DNA from: Oxalobacteraceae bacterium
GTDB lineage: Bacteria; Pseudomonadota; Gammaproteobacteria; Burkholderiales; Burkholderiaceae_D
Direction of reading: 5' to 3'
Length of the DNA: 64,000 nucleotides
Assembly: GCA_947448025.1 (NCBI GenBank)
Contig: CANFLV010000015.1
Coordinates: forward strand, 45,207 to 109,206
Below are positions 48,011-56,319 of this stretch, piece by piece. Within the stretch, counting starts at the first letter, position 1. Each line of letters opens with the position of its first letter. The notes under the pieces were generated by a model. The model was not told the DNA's origin and ran no database searches. It was given only the letters and a program-made list of their open reading frames with translations. Made by a program: the position numbers and the translations under genes.

Positions 48011-48730
48011 TTAGCGATTCAATTTGCGATAGGCCTTGCGTTTCAGGTACTCGAAATTGATCGTATATTGCTCGTCGCGTGTGATGTTGTATTGCAGGCG
48101 GTCGATGTATTCCTTGTCGAACATCGTGCCGATGCCACCGGCTGCTTCGGCCAGTAATTGAATCTCGCAGGCGCTGTCGAGCATGATCGCCAGGATCACC
48201 GCTTCATCGACCGATTTGCCGACGACCGCCACGCCGTGATTGCGCATCAGGACTGCTTTACAGGCGCCCAGTGCCCGCGCCACGCCCGCGCCCATATCCT
48301 TGTCGCGGATCAGATCGATCGTATCGGTGTAATACGGTACGCCGTCGCCAAAGGCGCTGCCGGGCTGGCTGATCGGCAGCACTGGACGGCCGGTTGCGCT
48401 CAGCGCCACGGCATTCACCGGATGCGAGTGGATCACGCTCATGACATCCGGGCGCGCCTTGTAGATTTCGGAATGGACGAAGACTTCACTGTGACGCCGT
48501 CCGCCGCCACCGACTTTTTCGCCGTCGAGATTGCAGATGACGATGTTTTCCATCGTGATTTCATCGAAGCCGAAACTATGCGGCTTCATGAAAAACAGAT
48601 TCGCGTCACCGGGTACGCGCACCGACAGATGACCACGGGTCAGGTCGCCCTGACCTTCGAGGTCGAGGATCAGGCCACCGTCGATGACTTTCTGCTTTGC
48701 TTCTTCAATACTCATTGCCGCTTGCTTCAT
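48011..48730 (-). CDS. Class II aldolase/adducin-family protein (possible aromatic acid decarboxylase)
   Basis: A 239-residue zinc-dependent class II aldolase fold protein. Metal ligands are in VIHSHPVNAVALSATG and a later His in LMRNHGVAVVGKS; Glu is in SEVFVHSEI. GGAGA precedes the ATG. Known relatives include PhtC and CmtD-type enzymes that decarboxylate ring-hydroxylated aromatic acids in phthalate and cumate pathways. Placed beside a phthalate dioxygenase-type oxygenase, decarboxylation of a dihydroxylated ring acid is a reasonable inference; a true sugar-phosphate aldolase role is the alternative. Confidence 0.8.
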   Translation of the reverse strand: MKQAAMSIEEAKQKVIDGGLILDLEGQGDLTRGHLSVRVPGDANLFFMKPHSFGFDEITMENIVICNLDGEKVGGGGRRHSEVFVHSEIYKARPDVMSVIHSHPVNAVALSATGRPVLPISQPGSAFGDGVPYYTDTIDLIRDKDMGAGVARALGACKAVLMRNHGVAVVGKSVDEAVILAIMLDSACEIQLLAEAAGGIGTMFDKEYIDRLQYNITRDEQYTINFEYLKRKAYRKLNR

Positions 48731-48764
48731 TTTGTCTCCGTTATTTTTATTGTGTGATGCGATG

Positions 48765-50084
48765 TTAGTACATGCTGGCCGTGGCCGGCTTCATTGTGCG
48801 TAACTGCACTTTTCCCTGCGCATCAAACTGCACGCGATCAGGATCAAACAGCATCACGATGTCGGGGGCGACCTGTGAATATTTCGCATGCGTGCGCAAC
48901 AAGAAACTGGCGAAGCCATCGCTGTTATGGTGCTTCTTCTTTTCATTCGGCAGGTCGATGCGGTGGTCGCGCTGCGGATCGCGCAGCACGCCCATCGGGT
49001 CTTCACCCTGCTCGACTTTTTTCATTTCGCGCTTCAGTACGCGGCGATACATGGCCACGCCCTTGTCGGACGAGCCAAGATTTTCGGTGGCGCGGTTTGC
49101 GATCGTACCTTGCGAAATCCACGCCATCATGTCCTGACCGTCGACGTTATCGACAATGAACTCACCCTTCTCGTCCTTGAACGGTACATCGTAGACATGC
49201 ACGGTGTTGAGTAGGTGCGCCGGGACCTCGCCATTTTTGGGCGGCACATAGGCGTTGTACCAGAGGTGCATGGTGGTTTCATTATCGACTGGCACGCGCA
49301 TCTGGAAGGAGTAATAGCGCGCCGCTTCGTCGCCATTGCCGTTGCCTACGGCGAGGATGTTCGGGAAGATGATCGGATGGCCGGTGCGCCAGTCATCGGA
49401 GTCTTCCGATTGACCCGTCAGCAGGCGATGCTTGGTGATGCCGAATTCGAATTCCTTGAAATCGATCTTTTCATGGTGCGCGCTGATGGCGACCTTGATG
49501 CCTTGCTGCTCCTGCAGGAACTCATAGTGATGCCCATGCAGCCATTCTGTATGCACAGGATCGAGAGAATTTTCCATGACCTGCAGCCAGTTTACCGGCA
49601 GAACCGAGCGGCCCATCATGCGAATCGTGCCCGGTTCAACGAAGCCATCAAATTTCGGCAGTAGTGGCGCCGGTAATGGTCCAAGGTAGGCGAACAGCAT
49701 GCCGCCCATTTCCTGTACCGGATACGCGTCTGTCGTGACTTTTTCGCGGAAGGCCGGATTGTCTGGCTCGTTGGGCTGCTCCAGGCATTTGCCTTTGGCG
49801 TTGAATTCCCAGCCATGGTAAGGGCAGCGTATGCCGTTTTGCGTCGGGATGCCATGCGCAAACGAGACGCGGCGATGCGGACATTGTTCCTTGATCAGAC
49901 CGAGGCGGTTCTGTCTATCCTTGAACAGCACGAGGTCTTCGCCGAGCAGGCGCACGCGGCGCGTCCAGACATGATCCATTTCCGACGCAGCAGCGATCGG
50001 CTGCCAGTAGCGGCGCATCAGATTGCCCATCGGTGTGCCAGGCGTGACCTGGGTCAGTAAGTCGTTTTGTTCTGCTGTCAGCAT
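48765..50084 (-). CDS. Rieske oxygenase, phthalate 4,5-dioxygenase type (oxygenase component)
   Basis: A 439-residue terminal oxygenase. Rieske ligands are Cys68-X-His70 and Cys87-X2-His90 (EQCPHRRVSFAHG, IRCPYHGWEFN). The mononuclear iron site is in MENSLDPVHTEWLHGHHYEF. The length and the opening MLTAEQNDLLTQVTPGTPMG match the phthalate dioxygenase group, which has one oxygenase subunit and takes electrons directly from an FMN/2Fe-2S reductase such as the one encoded at 52075. It would hydroxylate phthalate or a close relative; other aromatic acids are possible. Confidence 0.88.
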   Translation of the reverse strand: MLTAEQNDLLTQVTPGTPMGNLMRRYWQPIAAASEMDHVWTRRVRLLGEDLVLFKDRQNRLGLIKEQCPHRRVSFAHGIPTQNGIRCPYHGWEFNAKGKCLEQPNEPDNPAFREKVTTDAYPVQEMGGMLFAYLGPLPAPLLPKFDGFVEPGTIRMMGRSVLPVNWLQVMENSLDPVHTEWLHGHHYEFLQEQQGIKVAISAHHEKIDFKEFEFGITKHRLLTGQSEDSDDWRTGHPIIFPNILAVGNGNGDEAARYYSFQMRVPVDNETTMHLWYNAYVPPKNGEVPAHLLNTVHVYDVPFKDEKGEFIVDNVDGQDMMAWISQGTIANRATENLGSSDKGVAMYRRVLKREMKKVEQGEDPMGVLRDPQRDHRIDLPNEKKKHHNSDGFASFLLRTHAKYSQVAPDIVMLFDPDRVQFDAQGKVQLRTMKPATASMY

Positions 50085-50117
50085 TGCGCTCGTCTCCCTT
50101 TTATTTTTTAAATTCAG

Positions 50118-50265
50118 TGACTGTAAAAGTCATTTGAAAAGAGATTAATACTTCGGTACCATAGCTGTCAATATTTGGCTGGCTGTAGCGATGAAATCAA
50201 GGCCTGTGCTGGGAAATTGCGGCAATTAATTATTTAAACGTCATTTAAATTCTACCTTTTAAAGG
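50118..50265. promoter_or_regulatory. Palindrome cluster in the Rieske/MarR divergent region
   Basis: TGACT-GTAAA-AGTCA (50118-50132); two ATTTAAA copies with 11-bp spacing (50232-50238 and 50243-50249); and the palindrome CCTTT-T-AAAGG (50255-50265). The last two sit 65-100 bp before the marR start, where a MarR repressor normally acts. The first is 34-48 bp before the oxygenase start. Confidence 0.5.
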
Positions 50266-50329
50266 CTGAACTGCTTTTATCAATTAGCCGCCTAAGTTAA
50301 TAAAACAAGCTTCATTTTCAGGTTCCACA

Positions 50330-50875
50330 GTGAATACATCGACGAATCAAAGCGCACTGCCCCCACCCGCGTCAGTTCCGCCGGCCTTGTGGCGTCAGGG
50401 CGTGCCGAGTGAGCGTTTTGCGCATCTGGTCAAGATTGCGTACCGCAGTTTTTCACGCAGTCTGCAGCTGCGTCTGCGCAAGCACGAGGTCCTGTACGGT
50501 CACTGGACCTTGCTGCGCATCCTCTGGCAAACCGACGGCATCACACAAAAGCAGCTCAGCGAACAGGCCGGCGTGACTGAGCCGACGACCTTTGGTGCGG
50601 TGCAGGCGATGGAAAAGCTTGGTTACATCACGCGTCATAAAATGGGCAAGCAGGTCAGGATCGTCGTCACGCCGCGCGGTGCGGCATTGAAGAGCCTGAT
50701 CGTGCCGGCGGCCGAAGAGGTCAATCACACGGCATTGGTAGGCATCCCCGCCGATGACCTGGCCGTCACGCGCCGCACACTAGTGGCAATGATCGAGAAC
50801 CTCGCAGCCGACGAGCTGGCATGGTTAGAGCGTGAGTCGGCGCAAGACCTCGCTGACGCTGACGAGCCGCTATGA
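50330..50875 (+). CDS. MarR-family transcriptional regulator
   Basis: A 181-residue regulator starting at a GTG. The winged helix is ITQKQLSEQAGVTEPTTFGA then VQAMEKLGYITRHKMGKQVR, with dimerisation helices on both sides. It is divergent from the oxygenase gene and overlaps the dehydrogenase gene by ATGA, the usual arrangement for a repressor released by an aromatic acid. The palindromes in the upstream gap are its likely sites. Confidence 0.9.
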   Translation: MNTSTNQSALPPPASVPPALWRQGVPSERFAHLVKIAYRSFSRSLQLRLRKHEVLYGHWTLLRILWQTDGITQKQLSEQAGVTEPTTFGAVQAMEKLGYITRHKMGKQVRIVVTPRGAALKSLIVPAAEEVNHTALVGIPADDLAVTRRTLVAMIENLAADELAWLERESAQDLADADEPL

Positions 50876-52032
50876 AAGACGTACTCCATATCGGCATCGT
50901 TGGTCTGGGCGCTGCCGGTCGCGCTTTCCTGCCGGCGATCGCCGCGCATCCAGGTTGGCAGCTCGTGGCCTTCGCCGATCCGGCTGTGCAGGTGCGTGAG
51001 AACGCGCACAGTGAGCTTGGTGTCAGCGCTTATGCGAGTCTGGAGGATTTACTCGCCCATCCGGGGCTCGATGCGGTCTATATCGCCACGCCCACCAATC
51101 TGCATCCGGCGCATGTGGCGCTCGCCTGCGCAGCAAAAAAACATGTGCTCGTTGAAAAGCCGATGGCCACGACTGTTGCCGAAGCGAGCCAAATGGTCGA
51201 CGCCGCCGACGCTGCCGGCGTCGTGCTGTTGGTCGGCCATTCGCATAGCTATGATATGCCGATCAAGGCCATGCGCGAGCTGATCGCGGGCGGCACGCTG
51301 GGTCGCGTGCGCATGGTCAATACCTGGTGCTTTACCGACTGGGTGTATCGACCACGCCGGCCGGATGAGCTTGATACGGCGCTCGGTGGTGGTGTCACGA
51401 ATCGTCAGGGCTCGCATCAATTCGACATACTTCGACTGCTCTGTGGCGGCATGGCGAAGAGCGTACGCGCCAATACCTTTGACTGGGATCCGGCGCGTCG
51501 GGCGATCGGTGCGCATGTGGCGCATCTCGATTTCATCGATGGTGCTGCGGCCACGGCGGTGTACAACGGCTATGGCAATTTTTCCAGCATGGATTTGTGC
51601 TTCGATGTCAGTGAATGGGGCTACATGCAGCCGCCCGCCAGCCGTCCGGTGACGCGCCGTCCGGCAGTCGGTGCGACAGCAGAAGACGAACTGCGCGCCA
51701 AACAATTGCGCGCAAAGACAGCGATTCCTGGCGCAGCACCGTATCAGCCCTTTTTCGGCCTGACGCTGGTGAGCTGTGAGCGCGGTGAAATCCGCCAGTC
51801 GCCTAATGGCCTGTTCGTCGGCAGCAGCGAGGGACAGCGCGAAATCGTGCTGCCGAGCGACCAGTCGCCACGTGACCTGGTGATGGCCGAGTTCCATGAT
51901 GCGATTGCCGGTCGTGCGCCGGCGCTGCATGACGGCCGCTGGGGGCGCGCCAACCTCGAGGTTTGCGAGGGAGCGATCGCTTCTTCCGCGCAGGGTGAGG
52001 CGATCGCGTTGCGGTATCAGGTGCCTGCTTGA
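50872..52032 (+). CDS. Gfo/Idh/MocA oxidoreductase, phthalate dihydrodiol dehydrogenase-like (Pht4/OphB type)
   Basis: A 386-residue NAD-dependent dehydrogenase. N-terminal Rossmann fold: GIVGLGAAGRAFLPAIAAHP, then EKPMATTVAEASQMVDAAD with the family EKP. The middle TDWVYRPRRPDELDTALGGG and VTNRQGSHQFDILRLLCGG strongly recall Pht4/OphB enzymes that rearomatise cis-4,5-dihydrodiol of phthalate to 4,5-dihydroxyphthalate. Between the MarR gene and the reductase gene, and opposite the oxygenase gene, this completes a dioxygenase-dehydrogenase pair. Substrate identity is inferred from similarity and context. Confidence 0.85.
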   Translation: MKDVLHIGIVGLGAAGRAFLPAIAAHPGWQLVAFADPAVQVRENAHSELGVSAYASLEDLLAHPGLDAVYIATPTNLHPAHVALACAAKKHVLVEKPMATTVAEASQMVDAADAAGVVLLVGHSHSYDMPIKAMRELIAGGTLGRVRMVNTWCFTDWVYRPRRPDELDTALGGGVTNRQGSHQFDILRLLCGGMAKSVRANTFDWDPARRAIGAHVAHLDFIDGAAATAVYNGYGNFSSMDLCFDVSEWGYMQPPASRPVTRRPAVGATAEDELRAKQLRAKTAIPGAAPYQPFFGLTLVSCERGEIRQSPNGLFVGSSEGQREIVLPSDQSPRDLVMAEFHDAIAGRAPALHDGRWGRANLEVCEGAIASSAQGEAIALRYQVPA

Positions 52033-52074
52033 GCGACCGGCAGCACCCGCGACTATTTTGAAAAACCTGAAACG

Positions 52075-53085
52075 ATGGATGACACGATGAATGCAGTAAT
52101 CGACCAAGCGGCGCAACAAGCAGGCAGCCAGACAGTGACATTGTTGTCGCTGTCGGTCACGCAAAAGACAGACATCGCCAGCGGCATTACCTTGTTCGAA
52201 TTTCGCGATCCCGAAGCGCGTGCGCTGCCGGCCTTCACCGCCGGCGCGCATATTGCCGTAACCACGCCCAACGGTCTGGTGCGACGCTATTCCCTGTGCA
52301 ATGCGCCCGCAGAACGCGATCGCTACCAGATCGCCGTGCAGCGCGATGCGAATGGGACCGGCGGATCAGTCAGCCTCGTCGACAGCGTCAAGGTCGGCGA
52401 TCGCTTAAGCGTTGCCGCGCCCGAGAATTATTTTCCGCTGGTGCCGAACGCGCAGCGTTATCTGCTTATCGCCGGCGGGATTGGCATTACACCGATGCTG
52501 GCGATGCTGCGTGAATTGCAGGCGCACCAGGCTGACTTCGAACTTGTGTATGTCGCGCGCTTCCCGGAAAGCAGCGCCTTTCTAGATGAACTGAGTGCAC
52601 CTGAATTTGCCGGGCGGGTGCGCATCCACCACAGTCATGGCGATCCCGCGCGGGCGCTCAATCTTGAACCCATCCTCGCCGCGCCCACCGACGGTACCCA
52701 CCTGTATTGCTGCGGCCCGCGCCGGCTGATGCAGGCGGTGCGCGAACTGTCATCAGCTTGGCCTGCCGGCACCGTGCATTTCGAGGATTTCGGTACCAGC
52801 GAGCAGCCGCAGGCAGGTGGTGATCAGGCCTTCACCGTCAAGCTCGCGCGCAGCAATACCAGCGTGGCGGTGCCGGCCGGTGTGAGTATCCTGAAAGCTT
52901 TGCTGGATGGCGGCGTCGATGTGCCGAGTTCCTGTGAAAGCGGGACCTGCGGCGCTTGCCGCACAAAGCTGATTTCGGGCGTAGCCGAGCATCGCGATTA
53001 TGTGCTCGACGAAGAAGAGTTCGAGACCGACATCATGATTTGCGTCTCGCGCGCGAAGTGTGCCGAGCTGGTGCTGGACCTTTAG
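52075..53085 (+). CDS. Phthalate dioxygenase reductase-type ferredoxin reductase
   Basis: A 336-residue electron-transfer protein with three domains in the phthalate dioxygenase reductase order: FMN (RRYSLCNAPAERDRYQIAVQ), NAD (YLLIAGGIGITPMLAMLREL and HLYCCGPRRLM) and a C-terminal plant-type 2Fe-2S domain with ligands in PSSCESGTCGACRTKL and CVSRAKCAELVLDL. The C-terminus is especially close to the well-studied Burkholderia enzyme. The start may be this ATG or the one four codons later; neither has a strong ribosome site. It passes electrons from NADH to the oxygenase at 48765. Confidence 0.9.
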   Translation: MDDTMNAVIDQAAQQAGSQTVTLLSLSVTQKTDIASGITLFEFRDPEARALPAFTAGAHIAVTTPNGLVRRYSLCNAPAERDRYQIAVQRDANGTGGSVSLVDSVKVGDRLSVAAPENYFPLVPNAQRYLLIAGGIGITPMLAMLRELQAHQADFELVYVARFPESSAFLDELSAPEFAGRVRIHHSHGDPARALNLEPILAAPTDGTHLYCCGPRRLMQAVRELSSAWPAGTVHFEDFGTSEQPQAGGDQAFTVKLARSNTSVAVPAGVSILKALLDGGVDVPSSCESGTCGACRTKLISGVAEHRDYVLDEEEFETDIMICVSRAKCAELVLDL

Positions 53086-53092
53086 CTGGACT

Positions 53093-53113
53093 GCGGGGCA
53101 TTGACTGCCCCGC
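53093..53113. terminator. GC-rich hairpin between convergent genes
   Basis: GCGGGGCA pairs perfectly with TGCCCCGC around TTGAC. There is no T run; it is a likely transcript-end structure between the reductase and tctA. Confidence 0.45.
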
Positions 53114-53129
53114 CGACATCGTCGAATGA

Positions 53130-54641
53130 TTAGTCTTCGACGAAGGTTTCCTCGCGCTTGTTCTTGACCGCAGGTAGCAACACGATCACCAGCAAGACGG
53201 CTGCGACCGCAAGCAGACTCGCCGACAATGGCCGTGTGACGAACACGCTCAAGTCACCACGCGACAGCACGAGTGCACGGCGCAGGTTTTCTTCCATCAT
53301 CGGCCCCAGGATGAAGCCCAGTAACAGTGGCGCCGGCTCCATGCCGAGCTTGATGAACAGATAGCCGACCAGTCCGAACAAGCCGACCATCCAGATATCG
53401 AAGGTGCTGTTATTGGTGGAATACACGCCGATCGCACAGAACAGCACGATCGCCGGAAACAGCCAGCGATAAGGCACGCTCAGCAAGCGTATCCAGATGC
53501 CGATCAGCGGCAGGTTCAGCACGATCAGCATGGCGTTACCGATCCACATCGACGCGATCAAACCCCAGAACAATTCCGGATTGCTGGTCATGACTTGCGG
53601 ACCCGGCTGGATGTTATGGATCGTCATCGCACCGACCATCAGCGCCATGACGGCGTTGGGTGGAATGCCTAGCGTGAGCAGTGGAATGAAGGAGGTTTGC
53701 GAGGCGGCGTTGTTGGCCGCTTCGGGCGAAGCCACGCCCCGGATATTGCCTTCGCCGAAAGGCACTTCGCCGGGTTGCAGGCGGGTCTTCTTTTCCAGCG
53801 TATAAGCTGCGAACGAAGCCATGATCGCGCCACCGCCGGGCAGGATACCGAGGATGGAGCCGAGCGTCGTGCCGCGCAGGATCGCCGGCATCATGTGCTT
53901 GAAATCTTCCTTGCTCGGCATGAGTCCTTTTACATTGGCCGTGAAGACTTCGCGCTCACTTTCATGCTTGCCGAGATTACTGATGATTTCGCCATAGCCG
54001 AACACGCCCATGGCAATCACGATGAAACCGACGCCATCGATCAGCTCGGCGATATCAAACGAATAGCGCGCCACGCCTGAATTCACATCGGTGCCGATCA
54101 GGCCCAGCAGCAGGCCGACGAGGATCATGCCGACCGCTTTGAGCAAGGAGCCCGAAGCGAGCACGACCGCACCGACGAGACCGAGGATCATCAGCGAAAA
54201 ATATTCGGCAGGACCGAATTTGAAGGCGACTTGCGTGAGTGGCACGGCGAATGCGGCGAGCACCAGAGTACCGACGCAGCCCGCAAAGAAGGAGCCGATG
54301 CCGGCCGCCGCCAGAGCAGGTCCGGCACGACCTTTGCGCGCCATCTGGTAGCCATCAATGACGGTCACCACCGAGGACGATTCGCCGGGCAGATTGACGA
54401 GGATCGCGGTGGTCGAGCCGCCATATTGCGCGCCGTAATATATCCCGGCCAGCATGATCAAGGCCGACACCGGCGGCAAGGCATACGTCGCTGGCAGCAG
54501 CATGGCGATCGTCGCCAGCGGGCCGATGCCCGGCAAGACGCCGATGAGCGTACCGAGCAGGCAGCCGATGAAGGCGTACAGCAGGTTAATTCCGGTGAAG
54601 GCAACGCCAAAGCCGAGCGATAAATTTGAAATCAGATCCAT
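53130..54641 (-). CDS. tctA: Tripartite tricarboxylate transporter, large membrane subunit TctA
   Basis: A 503-residue permease with about twelve membrane segments. The hallmark GVLPGIGPLATIAMLLPATY is at about 38-57, ATAILVNLPGESSSVVTVID and the second glycine-rich motif GILPGGGAIMASFAAYTLEK follow, plus the QTSFIPLLTLGIPPNAVMAL segment. It imports an organic anion with sodium or protons together with TctB and a TctC receptor. Last gene of the aromatic operon that begins with the oxygenase genes near 61.4 kb. Confidence 0.92.
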   Translation of the reverse strand: MDLISNLSLGFGVAFTGINLLYAFIGCLLGTLIGVLPGIGPLATIAMLLPATYALPPVSALIMLAGIYYGAQYGGSTTAILVNLPGESSSVVTVIDGYQMARKGRAGPALAAAGIGSFFAGCVGTLVLAAFAVPLTQVAFKFGPAEYFSLMILGLVGAVVLASGSLLKAVGMILVGLLLGLIGTDVNSGVARYSFDIAELIDGVGFIVIAMGVFGYGEIISNLGKHESEREVFTANVKGLMPSKEDFKHMMPAILRGTTLGSILGILPGGGAIMASFAAYTLEKKTRLQPGEVPFGEGNIRGVASPEAANNAASQTSFIPLLTLGIPPNAVMALMVGAMTIHNIQPGPQVMTSNPELFWGLIASMWIGNAMLIVLNLPLIGIWIRLLSVPYRWLFPAIVLFCAIGVYSTNNSTFDIWMVGLFGLVGYLFIKLGMEPAPLLLGFILGPMMEENLRRALVLSRGDLSVFVTRPLSASLLAVAAVLLVIVLLPAVKNKREETFVED

Positions 54642-54653
54642 AGCGTTATTTTC

Positions 54654-55142
54654 TTATCCGGTAATGAAAGCAGGCCAGACCGGTATCTGCAACTTCAGCA
54701 GCAGGATAAAGGCGACATAACTGAGGATGGCCAGAATCACGGCCAATATGAGGACTTCGCGCAGTTTGAATTCTTCGCCTGCCATGCTCGCGATCAGGGT
54801 CAGTGCGACGATGGCCGCGACCAGTCCCATCGGTGGCAAATGGAGTTCGGGCAGACCGCCCAGCAAGAGGCCGAAGACGAGGTTCGCGGTGATGATATAG
54901 AACAGCGGCTTCAATGCGAGTGGTCCGACTTTGTCGCCGTCGGCAGTCTTGACCACCAGCGATTTGACGGTGATGACGCTGCCCAGCAGCGCCAGCAGGA
55001 TGCCCACGACCATCGGAAAATAAGCTGGGCCGATGCGCGCCGAAGAGCCGAAGCTGTAAGCCGTCGCACCCCAGGCAAAGGCGCCGCCGCAGCCGATAAA
55101 AAGCAGGCCTGATAGAAAATCTTTCTGGCTCTGGATCGTCAC
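54654..55142 (-). CDS. tctB: Tripartite tricarboxylate transporter, small membrane subunit TctB
   Basis: A 162-residue membrane protein with four segments (DFLSGLLFIGCGGAFAWGAT; YFPMVVGILLALLGSVITVK; and two near the C-terminus), the size and layout of TctB. The GTG start at 55142 overlaps the stop of a 28-codon reading frame (GTGA), suggesting translational coupling. tctA follows 12 bp later. Confidence 0.85.
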   Translation of the reverse strand: MTIQSQKDFLSGLLFIGCGGAFAWGATAYSFGSSARIGPAYFPMVVGILLALLGSVITVKSLVVKTADGDKVGPLALKPLFYIITANLVFGLLLGGLPELHLPPMGLVAAIVALTLIASMAGEEFKLREVLILAVILAILSYVAFILLLKLQIPVWPAFITG

Positions 55143-55225
55143 GATCGTGCTCCTGCGACCCTGCCGCTTGCGCTGGTTCGGGCAGCGCGCACAGTCACGC
55201 TCGGTGTAAAAAACAGGCTGTTCAT
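55139..55225 (-). CDS. Possible 28-residue leader peptide coupled to tctB
   Basis: An ATG at 55225 with a strong AAGGAGA site seven bases upstream opens a 28-codon frame (MNSLFFTPSVTVRAARTS...) whose TGA overlaps the tctB GTG. The peptide is Arg- and Ser-rich and has no homologue I recognise. It may be only a device for bringing ribosomes to tctB, or evidence that the true tctB control includes this peptide. Confidence 0.35.
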   Translation of the reverse strand: MNSLFFTPSVTVRAARTSASGRVAGARS

Positions 55226-55286
55226 TTGTGTTGTCTCCTTGCTTGTCTTCTGCGAAGGCGCATCATGCACCGCCGCCATGCTCGTG

Positions 55287-56249
55287 TTATTCCGGCTTGA
55301 TATTGGCGCTGCTAACGACCTGGGCCCAGAGCTTCGATTCCGCTTTCGCCAGCGTCATCAATTCTTCGGGCGTGCCGGTCTTCAGGATCAGGCCCTGTTT
55401 CGTCAGGCCTTCCTTCACCGTGCTGTCGGCAAGCGCGGCAATGATCGCAGCGCGATATTGCTGTACCAATGCTGGCGATAATTTCGGCGGCCCCCAGACG
55501 GCATACCAGGGGTCGACGTGATAATTCGCCGCACCCTGTTCCTGCAAGGTCGCGATCTCCGGAAAACCCGGATGACGATAGCGCAGCGTGCCGCCGAGGA
55601 TCTTCAATTGCCCGGCGCGCTGCATTGGTTCTGCTACTTGAATTGGCATGAACATGGTCGGCACCTGACCACCGAGCAGGTCGCTGAAGGCGGGCGCGGA
55701 ACCTTTGTAAGGCACGTGTTCGAGGTTGATGCCCATGGATTGCTTGAGCAATTCCATGCACAGGTGATGATGTGTGCCGCTGCCGGGGGAGGCGTAGAAA
55801 TTGTTCTTCGTCGTTTTTGCCCAGCTGACGAATTCGCGCAGGTTTGTGGCCGGCACATCCTTGTGTACGACCAGTACGAACGAGGTCGACGAGACTTGTG
55901 TAATCGGTGTGAAACCGTTGAGCACATCGAAGTCGACTTTTTTGTAAAACAGCGGCAGGGTCAAGGTCGTCGCCGGCACGATCATCAGCGTTCCCGGGTC
56001 GGTCGACTTGGCCACGAAATTCATGCCGATCATGCCGGAGGCGCCGGCCTTGTTATCGACGATGTAGTTCATGTCGAGTTTGGCTTGCATGACGTTGCCG
56101 ATGGCGCGCGCGATCGTGTCGGGCGTAGTTCCCGGTGTCAGCGGCACGACCATGCGCATCATTTTTTGTTGTGCGCCAGCTAGCGCGTGTGTCGTCGCGA
56201 GCGCGCCTGCGGCGAGGCCGCGCAAAACCGTTCTGCGTAATGAGTCCAC
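55287..56249 (-). CDS. TctC/Bug-family periplasmic receptor
   Basis: A 320-residue receptor. I chose the GTG at 56249 because TGGAGACAC precedes it; an ATG at 56264 is the alternative. The signal has a twin-arginine-like run, RRTVLRGLAAGALATTHALA, ahead of GAQ. The Bug fold signatures MRMVVPLTPGTTPDTIARAI and GASGMIGMNFVAKS are clear. It lies directly before tctB and tctA, so it is probably the cognate receptor, though a second TctC gene lies two genes upstream. Confidence 0.87.
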   Translation of the reverse strand: MDSLRRTVLRGLAAGALATTHALAGAQQKMMRMVVPLTPGTTPDTIARAIGNVMQAKLDMNYIVDNKAGASGMIGMNFVAKSTDPGTLMIVPATTLTLPLFYKKVDFDVLNGFTPITQVSSTSFVLVVHKDVPATNLREFVSWAKTTKNNFYASPGSGTHHHLCMELLKQSMGINLEHVPYKGSAPAFSDLLGGQVPTMFMPIQVAEPMQRAGQLKILGGTLRYRHPGFPEIATLQEQGAANYHVDPWYAVWGPPKLSPALVQQYRAAIIAALADSTVKEGLTKQGLILKTGTPEELMTLAKAESKLWAQVVSSANIKPE

Positions 56250-56319
56250 CGTGTCTCCATCCATTGATTATGTGCTGCCCGCGCATTCTGCGTTGCGCTG
56301 GGCATTGCGGTATCTGCGA

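Noticed and set aside
51049..52251. 400-codon minus-strand open frame
   Set aside because: It lies wholly opposite the dihydrodiol dehydrogenase-like gene; composition is His/Arg-rich and resembles no protein.
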